Source: Clostridia bacterium
Lineage (GTDB): Bacteria; Bacillota; Clostridia; Oscillospirales; Acutalibacteraceae
Length of the DNA: 64,000 nt
Direction: 5' to 3'
Assembly: GCA_017416345.1 (NCBI GenBank)
Contig: JAFQCR010000024.1
Coordinates: 34,256-98,255 of the forward strand
Shown piece by piece: positions 8,315-16,326 of this stretch. Every line of letters starts with the position of its first letter. Within the stretch, counting starts at the first letter, position 1. Position numbers and translations under genes: made by a program. Under the pieces are notes generated by a model. It worked only from the letters and a program-made list of their open reading frames with translations. It had not been told where the DNA came from and did no database searches.

Positions 8315-9208
8315 TTAAGCCTTTTCGGCCAATTCAAGCTGTTCAATATATTCCTTCAAAGCAACCGTCCATTCACGCATACCGTCGCCTACAGTTTCCC
8401 TTAAATGACGGTTGTCCAGCGAAGAATAGGCAGGACGCTTGGCAGGTCGGTTGGATTGCTCGGTGGTGCATGGGTCAACGGTGCAGGGGATACCCGAGAA
8501 TTCAACGATTTTCTTTGCAAAGTCGAACCAGGTACACTCACCCGTTCCCGTGCAATGGTATATACCGTAATTTTCGGTCTTGGCCGCCAACAGAATATGG
8601 TAGGCAAGATCCTCACAGTTGGTGGGATTGCCGCGTTGGTCATTGACCACCGTCAAAGCGCCTCGCTCCTTGGCAAAGCGGCGTATTGTTTTGACAAAGT
8701 TGTTACCGACAAGTCCGTAAAGCCACGATGTACGGAAGATGAAATGCTTTTTACAGCTTGCCATGACCTTAATTTCGCCGTTGCGCTTGGAGGCACCGTA
8801 GGCCGTGACGGGATCGCACTCATCGGTCTCGACATAAGGCACGGTTGCGTCGCCACGGAAAACGTAGTCGGTCGAAACGTGCACCAGCTTAGCTTTGACC
8901 TTTTCGGCCGCAATTGCAAGGTTTTCGGGTCCCAAAGCGTTTACCGCTTCTGCCAAATCACGGTCGGTCTCGCAACCGTCAACATTGGTCATTGCGGCAC
9001 AGTTGATGATAAGCTCGGGCTTCAGCTTTGAAATAGACTTGTCCGTTGCAGTTTTGTCGGTGATGTCAAGCGTGTCAACGTCCACCGCCGTGACCTCACA
9101 GCCTTTATATATTTCGGGAATGCTTCCCAGAGAGTTCTTTTGGGCTTTCAAAAGCTCACAGAGCGTGTTTCCCAGCTGACCCTTTGAACCTGTGATGAGT
9201 ATCTTCAA
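8315..9208 (-). CDS. rfbD: dTDP-4-dehydrorhamnose reductase
   Basis: Final enzyme of dTDP-L-rhamnose synthesis, reducing the 4-keto group with NAD(P)H. It has the N-terminal GSKGQLGNTL loop, VHVSTDYVF and the YxxxK motif in YGASKRNGE. The 297 residues are full length. The start codon is TTG at 9208 (MKILITGS), with GAGGT 6 bases upstream overlapping the end of the glycosyltransferase gene; no ATG is available nearby. It is part of the rhamnose operon. Confidence 0.94.
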   Translation of the reverse strand: MKILITGSKGQLGNTLCELLKAQKNSLGSIPEIYKGCEVTAVDVDTLDITDKTATDKSISKLKPELIINCAAMTNVDGCETDRDLAEAVNALGPENLAIAAEKVKAKLVHVSTDYVFRGDATVPYVETDECDPVTAYGASKRNGEIKVMASCKKHFIFRTSWLYGLVGNNFVKTIRRFAKERGALTVVNDQRGNPTNCEDLAYHILLAAKTENYGIYHCTGTGECTWFDFAKKIVEFSGIPCTVDPCTTEQSNRPAKRPAYSSLDNRHLRETVGDGMREWTVALKEYIEQLELAEKA

Positions 9209-9212
9209 ATCA

Positions 9213-9977
9213 TTACCTCGACTTTCTGTGTTTTAATAAAAATTTAAACATTGATGAAATGTGAATCATTAAATATTTCAAGCTTTTGGAACTGCTGCGC
9301 TCCCATTCGTGAATAACCTTGAACTGCGGCAGGAACATGACCTTACCGTACTTCTTGGCACGTAATGTAAGGTCGGCGTCCTCCATATACATAAAGAAAC
9401 GCTCGTCAAAGCCTTTAAGCTCTTTGAAAACCTCGCTTTTTATCACCGCAAAGCATCCACTGCATTGGTCTATCTCCAAAGGCTCGGTTATCACACGGTC
9501 TTCCATAGTGTATTCAACAGCTTTCTTTTTGAAAAACGGTGTGCGCCTTGCCAAAAGATAAATGAATCTCGGTCTTAATTTCGGCAGATGCTGCTCACGT
9601 CCGTCGGGAAAGAGGACCTTGGGCGTTGCCATCACAACGTCGCCGTGCTCGTCCATATATTTGCAGATATCGGTCAAAACATCGCTGTCAAGCCGAATAT
9701 CAGGGTTTATGATAGCGTGATATTTTGAGTCCATCAAAGGGATTACAAGATTGTTGGCCTTGCCAAATCCCAGATTCTCACCGTTTTCGGTAAAAACAGC
9801 ATCAGGATCGTTTTTTAAAACGACATCTTTTGTATTATCGACCGAACCGTTGTCAAAAACATATAATTTATAATCAATGCCTTTGGTGTTTTCTTTTAAA
9901 GAGGAAACGGCGGCACCTATTTTATCGGCGCTGTTATAGGTGACAATGCAGGCCGATACCGTACTTGCGTGATCCAT
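9213..9977 (-). CDS. Family 2 glycosyltransferase, probable rhamnosyltransferase
   Basis: GT-A-fold transferase. It opens with VSACIVTYNSADKIG, has VFDNGSVDNT and the NPDIRLD motif typical of rhamnosyltransferase-like GT2 enzymes (WbbL group), then GCFAVIKSEVF and a MEDADLTLRAKKYG block. It has no membrane segments. As first gene of an operon that makes dTDP-rhamnose it probably transfers that sugar to a wall polysaccharide; the acceptor is unknown. ATG 9977 has GGAGGT upstream. The operon holds a single transferase, so the glycan is probably completed by genes elsewhere. Confidence 0.85.
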   Translation of the reverse strand: MDHASTVSACIVTYNSADKIGAAVSSLKENTKGIDYKLYVFDNGSVDNTKDVVLKNDPDAVFTENGENLGFGKANNLVIPLMDSKYHAIINPDIRLDSDVLTDICKYMDEHGDVVMATPKVLFPDGREQHLPKLRPRFIYLLARRTPFFKKKAVEYTMEDRVITEPLEIDQCSGCFAVIKSEVFKELKGFDERFFMYMEDADLTLRAKKYGKVMFLPQFKVIHEWERSSSKSLKYLMIHISSMFKFLLKHRKSR

Positions 9978-10016
9978 AAGTACCTCCGTTCATAAGTGCA
10001 TAATTCTTCTTCTATC

Positions 10017-10045
10017 ATTCTACCACAAAGCCCACTTTAATTCAA
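10017..10045 (-). promoter_or_regulatory. Promoter of the rhamnose operon
   Basis: Minus-strand TTGAAT (10045-10040), a 17-bp spacer and TAGAAT (10022-10017). Its -35 is one arm of an inverted repeat, TTCAACA-N10-TGTTGAA (10041-10064). The other arm forms the -35 of the divergent PAP2 promoter. Confidence 0.75.
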
Positions 10046-10059
10046 CATAAAAATTATTG

Positions 10060-10088
10060 TTGAAAACAGTAACGATTAGTGGTAGAAT
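10060..10088 (+). promoter_or_regulatory. Promoter of the PAP2-radC unit
   Basis: TTGAAA (10060-10065), a 17-bp spacer and TAGAAT (10083-10088), mirrored by the rhamnose operon promoter. A perfect AAGGAGGTG lies before the ATG. Confidence 0.78.
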
Positions 10089-10119
10089 AACTATAATATC
10101 GTATCAAGGAGGTGCACCG

Positions 10120-10827
10120 ATGAAAATTGTGGATCTAAGAAGAAAGCTTTTGCCCGATTATTCGGTAATTCCGTTTTTACTGTGCGCTGTCGGTCAGCTT
10201 ATTGCATATTATCTCAGCAGAGTCATCAATTATAGCTTCAGAGGTATGCCCGAGACCTTCCCGGACATCGGCACCGACCTCGACCGTGCGATACCCGTTT
10301 GGCCTGTTTGGTCGATCATTTACTTTTTAAGTTATTTGTTCTGGTTTATAAGCTACGTTTGGGTCAGCCGTGAAAGCAAGGAAATGTGTAACCGATTGCT
10401 TACTGCCGATATGATGGGCAAGCTGATATGCGCCGTTATATTTGTTATATTCCCGACAACCTTTTTGCGACCTGCGGTGGACACCTCGACCTTTGACGGT
10501 TGGCTGCTGAACTTCATCTATCAGATCGACCAGCCCGATAACCTTTTTCCGTCAATGCATTGCTCGGTGAGCTGGTTCTCGGCACGGTTTGTGTTTAAAT
10601 GTGAAAAAATACCGAAGTGGTATAAGATATTTGCCTTTGTTGCGGCATTTATGGTGTTTGCATCGGTATTGTTTACAAAGCAACACGTCATTATAGATAT
10701 TTTTGCAGGTGTATTTGTTGCCGAAGCCTGCACACAGATAGCAAGCCGAACCAAACTTCACAAATTGTATGATAAGCTTGATATAGGGAGATTTTATGAA
10801 AGAAAAGAAAAACGCAGAAAAGGGTAA
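10120..10827 (+). CDS. PAP2-superfamily membrane phosphatase
   Basis: Integral membrane protein of 235 residues with about six hydrophobic segments. The PAP2 motifs are visible: the KxxxxxxRP element is reduced to TTFLRPAVD, followed by NLFPSMHCSVSW (PSxH) and TKQHVIIDIFAG (HxxxD). It probably hydrolyses a lipid phosphate or pyrophosphate, for example undecaprenyl pyrophosphate or phosphatidate; PSMH in place of PSGH is seen in several subgroups. The ATG at 10120 with AAGGAGGTG is clearly the start. radC starts 32 bases before this gene ends. The gene is divergent from the rhamnose glycan operon, which suggests a link to lipid-carrier recycling, as inference only. Confidence 0.82.
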   Translation: MKIVDLRRKLLPDYSVIPFLLCAVGQLIAYYLSRVINYSFRGMPETFPDIGTDLDRAIPVWPVWSIIYFLSYLFWFISYVWVSRESKEMCNRLLTADMMGKLICAVIFVIFPTTFLRPAVDTSTFDGWLLNFIYQIDQPDNLFPSMHCSVSWFSARFVFKCEKIPKWYKIFAFVAAFMVFASVLFTKQHVIIDIFAGVFVAEACTQIASRTKLHKLYDKLDIGRFYERKEKRRKG

Positions 10828-11527
10828 GTCGGTGGGGAATATTCACTCCGGACACCGAGACCGAATGCGTGCACGTTTTATTGAAAACGGCTTTGAGGGA
10901 ATGAGCGACCACGAGGTCATCGAAATGCTCTTATATTATGCCATTCCTCGTAGGAACACCAATGATATCGCACACGAGCTCATACATCGCTTCAACGATA
11001 TTGCAGGCGTTTTGGAGGCTCCGTTGGATCAGCTGATGAGGATTGAAGGTATCGGTGACAATGCCGCAGTTTTTATCAAGATGATGTTGCCTCTGCTGAA
11101 CCGATACCATTCGAAGCGCAGTAACAAGACTGTTTTTGATTCGATAGATAAATGTGCAAGATATCTTATTTCAAAATATGCAGGGATCGTTAAAGAGCGT
11201 ATTTCGGTGCTTTGCCTTGATTCAAACTGCAGAGAGGCCGGATATGCTGTCGTAAGCGAGGGTGATGCAGGCTCGGTTTCGGCCGACCGCCGTCAGCTCG
11301 TTGAGGCTGTGCTCCGATATCCCACTACCGTTTCGGTCGTGCTGGCGCACAATCATCCCGGCGGAATGGCCCTGCCTTCAAGGGAAGACCTTATCAGTAC
11401 GGGTGAGCTTGCCAAGGCTTTAAAAAGCCTGAATATTTTATTGATCGATCATATTATAATTGCAGAAAATGATTATGTTTCGCTCACATCTTCGCCAGAG
11501 TTCAAGAAGATCTTCAAACAACGTTAG
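10796..11527 (+). CDS. radC: RadC family JAB/MPN-domain protein
   Basis: The N-terminal half (residues 15-110) has a helix-hairpin-helix pattern (EGIGDNAAVFIKM). The C-terminal half is the JAMM metalloprotease-like fold with its metal-ligand signature in LAHNHPGG and the Asp in LLIDHIIIAEN. The family is historically called a DNA repair protein, but its function is not established. The start is ATG 10796 with AGGGAG, overlapping the PAP2 gene by 32 bases in another frame. Confidence 0.92.
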   Translation: MKEKKNAEKGKSVGNIHSGHRDRMRARFIENGFEGMSDHEVIEMLLYYAIPRRNTNDIAHELIHRFNDIAGVLEAPLDQLMRIEGIGDNAAVFIKMMLPLLNRYHSKRSNKTVFDSIDKCARYLISKYAGIVKERISVLCLDSNCREAGYAVVSEGDAGSVSADRRQLVEAVLRYPTTVSVVLAHNHPGGMALPSREDLISTGELAKALKSLNILLIDHIIIAENDYVSLTSSPEFKKIFKQR

Positions 11528-11587
11528 TCACGTTACATAAAATGATTATTTGTTTTTCAATGTTTTTGTATAAAAATCAAATAAACA

Positions 11588-11615
11588 TTGACAATTTTTG
11601 AATATATGATATACT
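11588..11615 (+). promoter_or_regulatory. Promoter of the cohesin-dockerin gene
   Basis: TTGACA (11588-11593), a 16-bp spacer and TATACT (11610-11615), with a TGA extension just before the -10 (extended -10). The ATG follows 54 bases downstream. Confidence 0.75.
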
Positions 11616-11668
11616 GTATATAGAATCAATTTCGCTGCGCTATTGTGCAGTTTTAAGGAGTACGGGTT

Positions 11669-12379
11669 ATGTATAAGATCGTCAAGCGTTCTCTTTCCTT
11701 GTTTTTTGCGCTCTGCCTTATTATTTCGGCTGTTTCGGTCGTCAGCGCTGCAGAGGCTGATGTGCTTTCTGTTGTGGTTGAAACGGTCAATGCCAAGGCG
11801 GGCGACACAGTTGACGTTGATATCAACGTAACTGCCAATCCCGGAGTAACCGTTGTAAGACTCTATGTCGATTATGATGAAAATGCGCTGACTCTTCTCG
11901 GAGCAGAGGATGGCGGCATATTGAATGAAGCAATGTTCAGCGACGAGTTTTCTTCGCCCTACTGTCTTGCTTGGTTTGATGCATTGTCGACCGAGAATGT
12001 CACCGCAACCGGTGCAATTGCAACCTTGAGATTCAAGGTCAATGCCGATGCTGTCGAGGGTGCTTATAATGTCTCGGTATACACCGATTCGGATAATGAT
12101 ATTCTCAACGCCGACCTTGTACCCGTTCAGTTGGAAGCTGTTGCCGGTTCGGTCAACGTTGAAGCATCTGCCGAAGATGCAATTCTCGGTGATGCCGACG
12201 GAAACGATAGTGTTACCGCAAGCGATGCCGTATATCTTATGTACCATACCCTTTACGGAGCAGAGCAGTACCCCTTGAACCAGGAGTGTGACTTTGACGG
12301 TGACGGTGATGTAGATTCCGACGATGCCGTATACCTTTTGTACCACACCTTGTTCGGAGAAGCTTATCCTTTGCATTAA
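11669..12379 (+). CDS. Secreted protein with cohesin-like domain and C-terminal dockerin
   Basis: Exported protein of 236 residues. A signal peptide (residues 1-27, ending SVVSAAEA) is followed by a beta-sandwich of cohesin type (about 28-165), with AKAGDTVDVDINV, LYVDYDENALTLLG and GAIATLRFKV. A two-repeat dockerin follows at 172-236. Its calcium loops are GDADGNDSVTASDAVYLM and DFDGDGDVDSDDAVYLL, each followed by YHTL-G and YPL. No catalytic domain is present. Having both partners in one small protein suggests an adaptor that could chain or anchor other proteins; no scaffoldin, sortase signal or carbohydrase is adjacent. The dockerin helices (VYLxYHTLxG) differ from classical cellulosomal ones. 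The start has AAGGAG upstream. Confidence 0.85.
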   Translation: MYKIVKRSLSLFFALCLIISAVSVVSAAEADVLSVVVETVNAKAGDTVDVDINVTANPGVTVVRLYVDYDENALTLLGAEDGGILNEAMFSDEFSSPYCLAWFDALSTENVTATGAIATLRFKVNADAVEGAYNVSVYTDSDNDILNADLVPVQLEAVAGSVNVEASAEDAILGDADGNDSVTASDAVYLMYHTLYGAEQYPLNQECDFDGDGDVDSDDAVYLLYHTLFGEAYPLH

Positions 12380-12413
12380 ACTTAATATTGTCCGGAGAAT
12401 AGAGAGTGGACGT

Positions 12414-12519
12414 TGCTTTAAAGAATAAAGCATATTCTGTATTCCCGTGGCATATTTTATCATTAACAGTACGTTATGGGAAGCGGTGCTATCGGTACCG
12501 CTTCTTGTGATTTTTTTAT
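12414..12519 (+). terminator. Hairpins between the cohesin gene and mgtC, weak terminator
   Basis: TGCTTTA-AAGAA-TAAAGCA (12414-12432) has no T run. GAAGCGGT (12480-12487) pairs with ACCGCTTC (12497-12504), but the T-run begins six bases later, so termination may be partial. The SD of mgtC follows at once. I see no clear promoter for mgtC, so some read-through is likely. Confidence 0.4.
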
Positions 12520-12530
12520 AGGAGAGTAAT

Positions 12531-13211
12531 ATGCATACTTTTTTGGAATTGATCAACGATTTCGGACCGGTTTCCTCATTGTTACGACTTATACTTGCTG
12601 CCGTGCTTGGCGGCCTGATCGGTAGCGAGCGCGGACGTCACGGACGTGCCGCAGGTATGAGAACACATATCCTTATCTGCCTTGGTGCCGCAATGACCGC
12701 TTTGACGGGACTTTACATAGCACACATCGGCGGAACAGGGGACATTTCACGTATTTCGGCTCAGGTCATTTCGGGTATAGGTTTCCTTGGCGTGGGTACC
12801 ATTCTTATCCGCCATAATTCCATCGTTATGGGCCTTACGACTGCCGCAGGTATGTGGTCGACCGCCGCCATCGGTATCGCAGTCGGCTACGGCTTCTATC
12901 TCGGAGCCATTATTGCAACTGCTATTTGTATTTTCACCGCTACGGGTCTCTCAAAGCTTGAGCGCCGCCGCAAGAACGTGACCCACTTCTATGCTGAGAT
13001 CACAGCTGACGAAAATACCGATAATATCGTTGAGACCATCCGCACTATGGAGGATGGAGATATTGCGGTCGATATCGTGCTTGCAAAAAGCAACACAAAC
13101 GGCCGTCTCGGTCTGATAATCGACGTCCGAGACCCTAAGTCTCCCGAGACCTTTAAAGGTAAGGTCAGCGAGATTGAGGGCGTTTGTCTGGTCATTGAAG
13201 AAAAGATATAG
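12531..13211 (+). CDS. MgtC/SapB family membrane protein
   Basis: The MgtC core occupies residues 15-145, with about four to five transmembrane helices and the signature GGLIGSERGRHGRAAGMRTH, then GIGFLGVGTI and TTAAGMWSTAAIGIAVG. The soluble C-terminal domain (150-226) is ACT-like. Family members are tied to Mg2+ stress, acid tolerance and virulence by modulating other transporters; the role here is unknown. The start is ATG 12531 with GGAGAG. A strong terminator follows. Confidence 0.9.
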   Translation: MHTFLELINDFGPVSSLLRLILAAVLGGLIGSERGRHGRAAGMRTHILICLGAAMTALTGLYIAHIGGTGDISRISAQVISGIGFLGVGTILIRHNSIVMGLTTAAGMWSTAAIGIAVGYGFYLGAIIATAICIFTATGLSKLERRRKNVTHFYAEITADENTDNIVETIRTMEDGDIAVDIVLAKSNTNGRLGLIIDVRDPKSPETFKGKVSEIEGVCLVIEEKI

Positions 13212-13222
13212 ATCACACCGTC

Positions 13223-13254
13223 AGCACCCCGACCGAGTCGGGGTGCTTTTTTTT
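13223..13254 (+). terminator. Terminator of mgtC
   Basis: Stem AGCACCCCGA (13223-13232) with TCGGGGTGCT (13238-13247), followed by eight Ts. Confidence 0.92.
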
Positions 13255-13300
13255 GTACTATAAAAATTTTTATTCTATTGTAAAATATTTAAACATATAC

Positions 13301-13329
13301 TTGAAATATCGTTTGTAGTGTGTTATAAT
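13301..13329 (+). promoter_or_regulatory. Promoter of the EF-G-like gene
   Basis: TTGAAA (13301-13306), a 17-bp spacer with a TGT extension and TATAAT (13324-13329). The leader to the ATG is about 113 bases and AT-rich; no riboswitch pattern was recognised in it. Confidence 0.82.
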
Positions 13330-13448
13330 TATTAAAACGGAATAAAAATGATAAATTTTATGTATAAAATCTGTGCAAGATGCACAAAAGTATGAATCAA
13401 AAATATATTACCTCAATATATTTATTTTATTAGCAGAGGATGGTCAAT

Positions 13449-15497
13449 ATGAAACAGTACGACATTAACAACATCAAAAGCATTGCGCTTCTCGGTCACG
13501 GCTCGTCCGGCAAAACGACCTTGGCCGACTCTATGCTTTTCTATGCCGGTGTTACCGACCGTATCGGCAAGACTTCCGACGGTTCGGCAATAATGGATTT
13601 TGACGCTGAAGAGAAAAAGCGCAGCGTATCGGTATCAACTGCCGTTTATCAGTTGGAGTTTAAGGGTAATAAGATAAATCTGATAGATGCTCCCGGTCTT
13701 TTTGATTTTGCGGGAGGAGTCAGTGAGGCATTGACCGCAGCCGACAGCGCAGTTATCGTGCTTTCGGGTAAATCGGGTCTTAACGTCGGCTCGCAGATCA
13801 ACTACGATCAGGCTAAAGCCGCAGGAGTTCCCGTGTCGTTCTTTATCGGTAAGCTCGATTCTCCCAGAGCTTACTTCTACCGTGTAATTTCTACTCTTAC
13901 TGCCCATTACGGTGCAGTTGTTTGTCCCGTTGTTATCCCTTATGTTGAGGGTGAAACGGTCGTTTCTTACGTCAACCTTATCGAAGGCAAGGCTTATAAG
14001 TGCGACGGTGTAAAGTATACCGAGACAGCCATGCCCGAGAGTGACGACATTAATAATATGCGTGATGTTATGCTCGAGGCCGTTGCCAGCGTTGACGAGG
14101 CTTTGATGGAAAAATATTTCGGCGGCGAGGAATTTACCGCTGATGAGATAATAGAAGCCCTTAAAAAGGGTATGGTCGCAGGTGACATTTGTCCTGTATT
14201 CGGCGGTGTCAACCAGACAGGTGAGGGTGTTGGTCTTGCTTTGGATATCCTTTCCGCAATCGCACCTTCGGCGGCCGACCGTGAGTATAAGGTTAAGAAC
14301 GGTGACGCTTTGGGTGAGGCTAACTGCAACCCCACAGCTCCTGCCGCAGCTGTTGTTTTCAAGACAATTGCCGACCCGTTTGTCGGAAAGCTGTCTTACT
14401 TTAAGGTCATTAACGGTTCAGTTAAGGCCGATATGAAGTTTACAAATATGCGTACCGGTGAGGACGAGCGACTTGGTAAGGTCATGTGGCTTAAAGCCGG
14501 TAAACAGGAGGATGCCGACGTTATCAATGCAGGTGATATCGGTTGTGTTGCCAAGCTTGGCAATGTCAAGACGGGTGATACTCTCTGTGCCGCAGGCTCT
14601 ACTGTTGAGGTAGTAGCCGCCGAGTTCCCCAAGGCTTGCCTCTCGATGGCCGTCAAGGTTCTCAAGAAGGGTGAGGAAGAAAAGGTTTCGCAGGGCTTGC
14701 AGAGACTTTGTGAAGAGGATCCCACTCTGTCGTTCGGCACCGATAAGGAAACAAGAGAGCTTGTTCTGTCGGGTCTTGGTGAACAGCATCTGGATGTTGT
14801 TTCCTCTAAATTAAAGAATAAGTTTGGCGTTGAGGTCAAGCTTGAAACTCCCAAGGTTGCCTATCGTGAGACCATCCGTAAGAAGGTCAAGGTTCAGGGC
14901 AGACATAAGAAGCAGTCGGGCGGACACGGTCAGTTCGGTGACGTTTGGATCGAGTTTGAGCCGTGTGACAGCGAAGAGATGGTATTTGAGGAGAACGTTT
15001 TTGGCGGCGCAGTTCCCAAGAACTTCTTCCCCGCAGTTGAGACCGGACTTCGTGATTGTGTCAAGAAGGGCACACTTGCAGGCTATCCCGTTGTGGGTCT
15101 TAAGGCAACCCTTGTTGACGGCTCTTACCATCCCGTTGACTCGTCCGAAATGTCCTTCAAGATGGCCGCCGCCGTTGCCTTCAAGGCAGGTATCCCGATG
15201 GCCAACCCCGTTCTGTTGGAGCCCATCGGTACTTTGAACGTTGTCGTTCCTGACGATGTAATGGGTGACGTTATCGGTGATATCAACAAGCGCCGCGGCA
15301 GAGTTTTGGGTATGAATCCTCAGGAAAACCGCAAGCAGGAGATCATAGCTGAGGTTCCCGTTTCCGAAATGGGCGATTTCCCGACCGCAATGCGATCCAT
15401 TGCCCAGGGCAGAGCAGTGTTCGAGTTCAATTTTGAACGCTACGAGGAAGCACCCCCGTTCATTGCTCAGAAGGTCATTGCCGAAAAAGCTGAATAA
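13449..15497 (+). CDS. Elongation factor G-like translational GTPase (FusA2 type)
   Basis: EF-G paralogue of 682 residues with the five-domain layout. The P-loop GHGSSGKTT (about 16-24) and DAPG are intact. The switch-I element is SVSVST instead of the RGITI of true EF-G, and the G4 motif reads GKLD instead of NKxD. These marks fit the clostridial EF-G-like clade, which is thought not to act in normal translocation. Domain IV has RHKKQSGGHGQFGDV, as in EF-G. The start is ATG 13449 with AGAGG upstream; the ATG at 13440 overlaps that SD. It is monocistronic between its own promoter and terminator, away from any str operon. Confidence 0.9.
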   Translation: MKQYDINNIKSIALLGHGSSGKTTLADSMLFYAGVTDRIGKTSDGSAIMDFDAEEKKRSVSVSTAVYQLEFKGNKINLIDAPGLFDFAGGVSEALTAADSAVIVLSGKSGLNVGSQINYDQAKAAGVPVSFFIGKLDSPRAYFYRVISTLTAHYGAVVCPVVIPYVEGETVVSYVNLIEGKAYKCDGVKYTETAMPESDDINNMRDVMLEAVASVDEALMEKYFGGEEFTADEIIEALKKGMVAGDICPVFGGVNQTGEGVGLALDILSAIAPSAADREYKVKNGDALGEANCNPTAPAAAVVFKTIADPFVGKLSYFKVINGSVKADMKFTNMRTGEDERLGKVMWLKAGKQEDADVINAGDIGCVAKLGNVKTGDTLCAAGSTVEVVAAEFPKACLSMAVKVLKKGEEEKVSQGLQRLCEEDPTLSFGTDKETRELVLSGLGEQHLDVVSSKLKNKFGVEVKLETPKVAYRETIRKKVKVQGRHKKQSGGHGQFGDVWIEFEPCDSEEMVFEENVFGGAVPKNFFPAVETGLRDCVKKGTLAGYPVVGLKATLVDGSYHPVDSSEMSFKMAAAVAFKAGIPMANPVLLEPIGTLNVVVPDDVMGDVIGDINKRRGRVLGMNPQENRKQEIIAEVPVSEMGDFPTAMRSIAQGRAVFEFNFERYEEAPPFIAQKVIAEKAE

Positions 15498-15505
15498 GTT
15501 TTATT

Positions 15506-15536
15506 AAAGCCGCGGTTTTCGGACTGCGGCTTTTTT
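15506..15536 (+). terminator. Terminator of the EF-G-like gene
   Basis: Stem AAAGCCGC (15506-15513) with GCGGCTTT (15526-15533), running into TTTTTT. Confidence 0.85.
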
Positions 15537-15611
15537 CTCTTGAGGCGTAATATTTACAGTTTTTTGTTGTCTTATGTTATGTAATGTATTTTATTTTAAG
15601 GTGGTGTTTGA

Positions 15612-16322
15612 TTGAAACGCAGGGTTTTGATGATCGTTGCCGTAATAGCTGCTGTTGCTGTTGTTATATTTGCGATAGGTTATGTGGGCAACAATTTCTT
15701 CGAGTTTTTCAACGAAGATCCGCCTCAAAATTCCTTTGAGTATGATTCGGACGACGATCCTCGCACAATAACCTACAAAGGCAAGACTTATAAAGACGTC
15801 AGAACGCTGGAGTTTGATATAAACGAGGATGAATGGAGCTATATGGGCGAGGGAGGATATTATTCTCACTTTGTAAAAAGATATAATCCTGCCTATGCGT
15901 ATCCCAACGCTGACTCTCCGATCATCATTAACCAGGAAGGCTTGGGCACATACGTTTCAGAGGATTTTTATTCCTATGCTTCGGAGTATAACGGTGATTT
16001 TAAGTTTTGCGGCATTGAGATAACGGAAACCGATACCGCTGCAAAAACGAGTAAAACAAAAACCGTAAAATTTGATAAGCCGATAGGGTTTGATGAGATA
16101 TTTACGGGTGAAGTCTGCTATTCATATTTGGCCGACCGAGCTGAAAACATCTCATATTCGGTGAGATTTATTTCTTTTAAAGATAATAAAATACTCCGCA
16201 AGACCGAGGGGTGTTTTATGTATGACGGAAGATTATATGCTTGCGCTTATTGTTTTTGGGGATTGGATTTTGATATGGATGTCGTAGGATTTTGCATTGA
16301 CGAAAGCCTATTAAAGGAGTGA
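15612..16322 (+). CDS. Membrane-anchored protein of unknown function, first of two tandem paralogues
   Basis: Not recognised. An N-terminal signal anchor (RRVLMIVAVIAAVAVVIFA) is followed by about 210 extracellular residues rich in Tyr, Asp and Glu. It aligns by eye with the next gene. Shared landmarks, in order, are a YK/YN-x4-Y start, a YMG motif, YPNAD/YPNAE followed by SP or EP, an xDFY/xEFY step, FTGEV/FTGKV and an aromatic-rich tail. This points to an ancient tandem duplication. The start is TTG 15612 with AAGGTGGTG. The next gene follows after 4 bases, so both are made together. Confidence 0.75.
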   Translation: MKRRVLMIVAVIAAVAVVIFAIGYVGNNFFEFFNEDPPQNSFEYDSDDDPRTITYKGKTYKDVRTLEFDINEDEWSYMGEGGYYSHFVKRYNPAYAYPNADSPIIINQEGLGTYVSEDFYSYASEYNGDFKFCGIEITETDTAAKTSKTKTVKFDKPIGFDEIFTGEVCYSYLADRAENISYSVRFISFKDNKILRKTEGCFMYDGRLYACAYCFWGLDFDMDVVGFCIDESLLKE

Positions 16323-16326
16323 TTTT

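Noticed and set aside
11546-12556. A 336-codon minus-strand frame across the cohesin-dockerin gene
   Set aside because: The plus-strand gene has a signal peptide, calcium loops, SD and promoter; the opposite frame has none of these.
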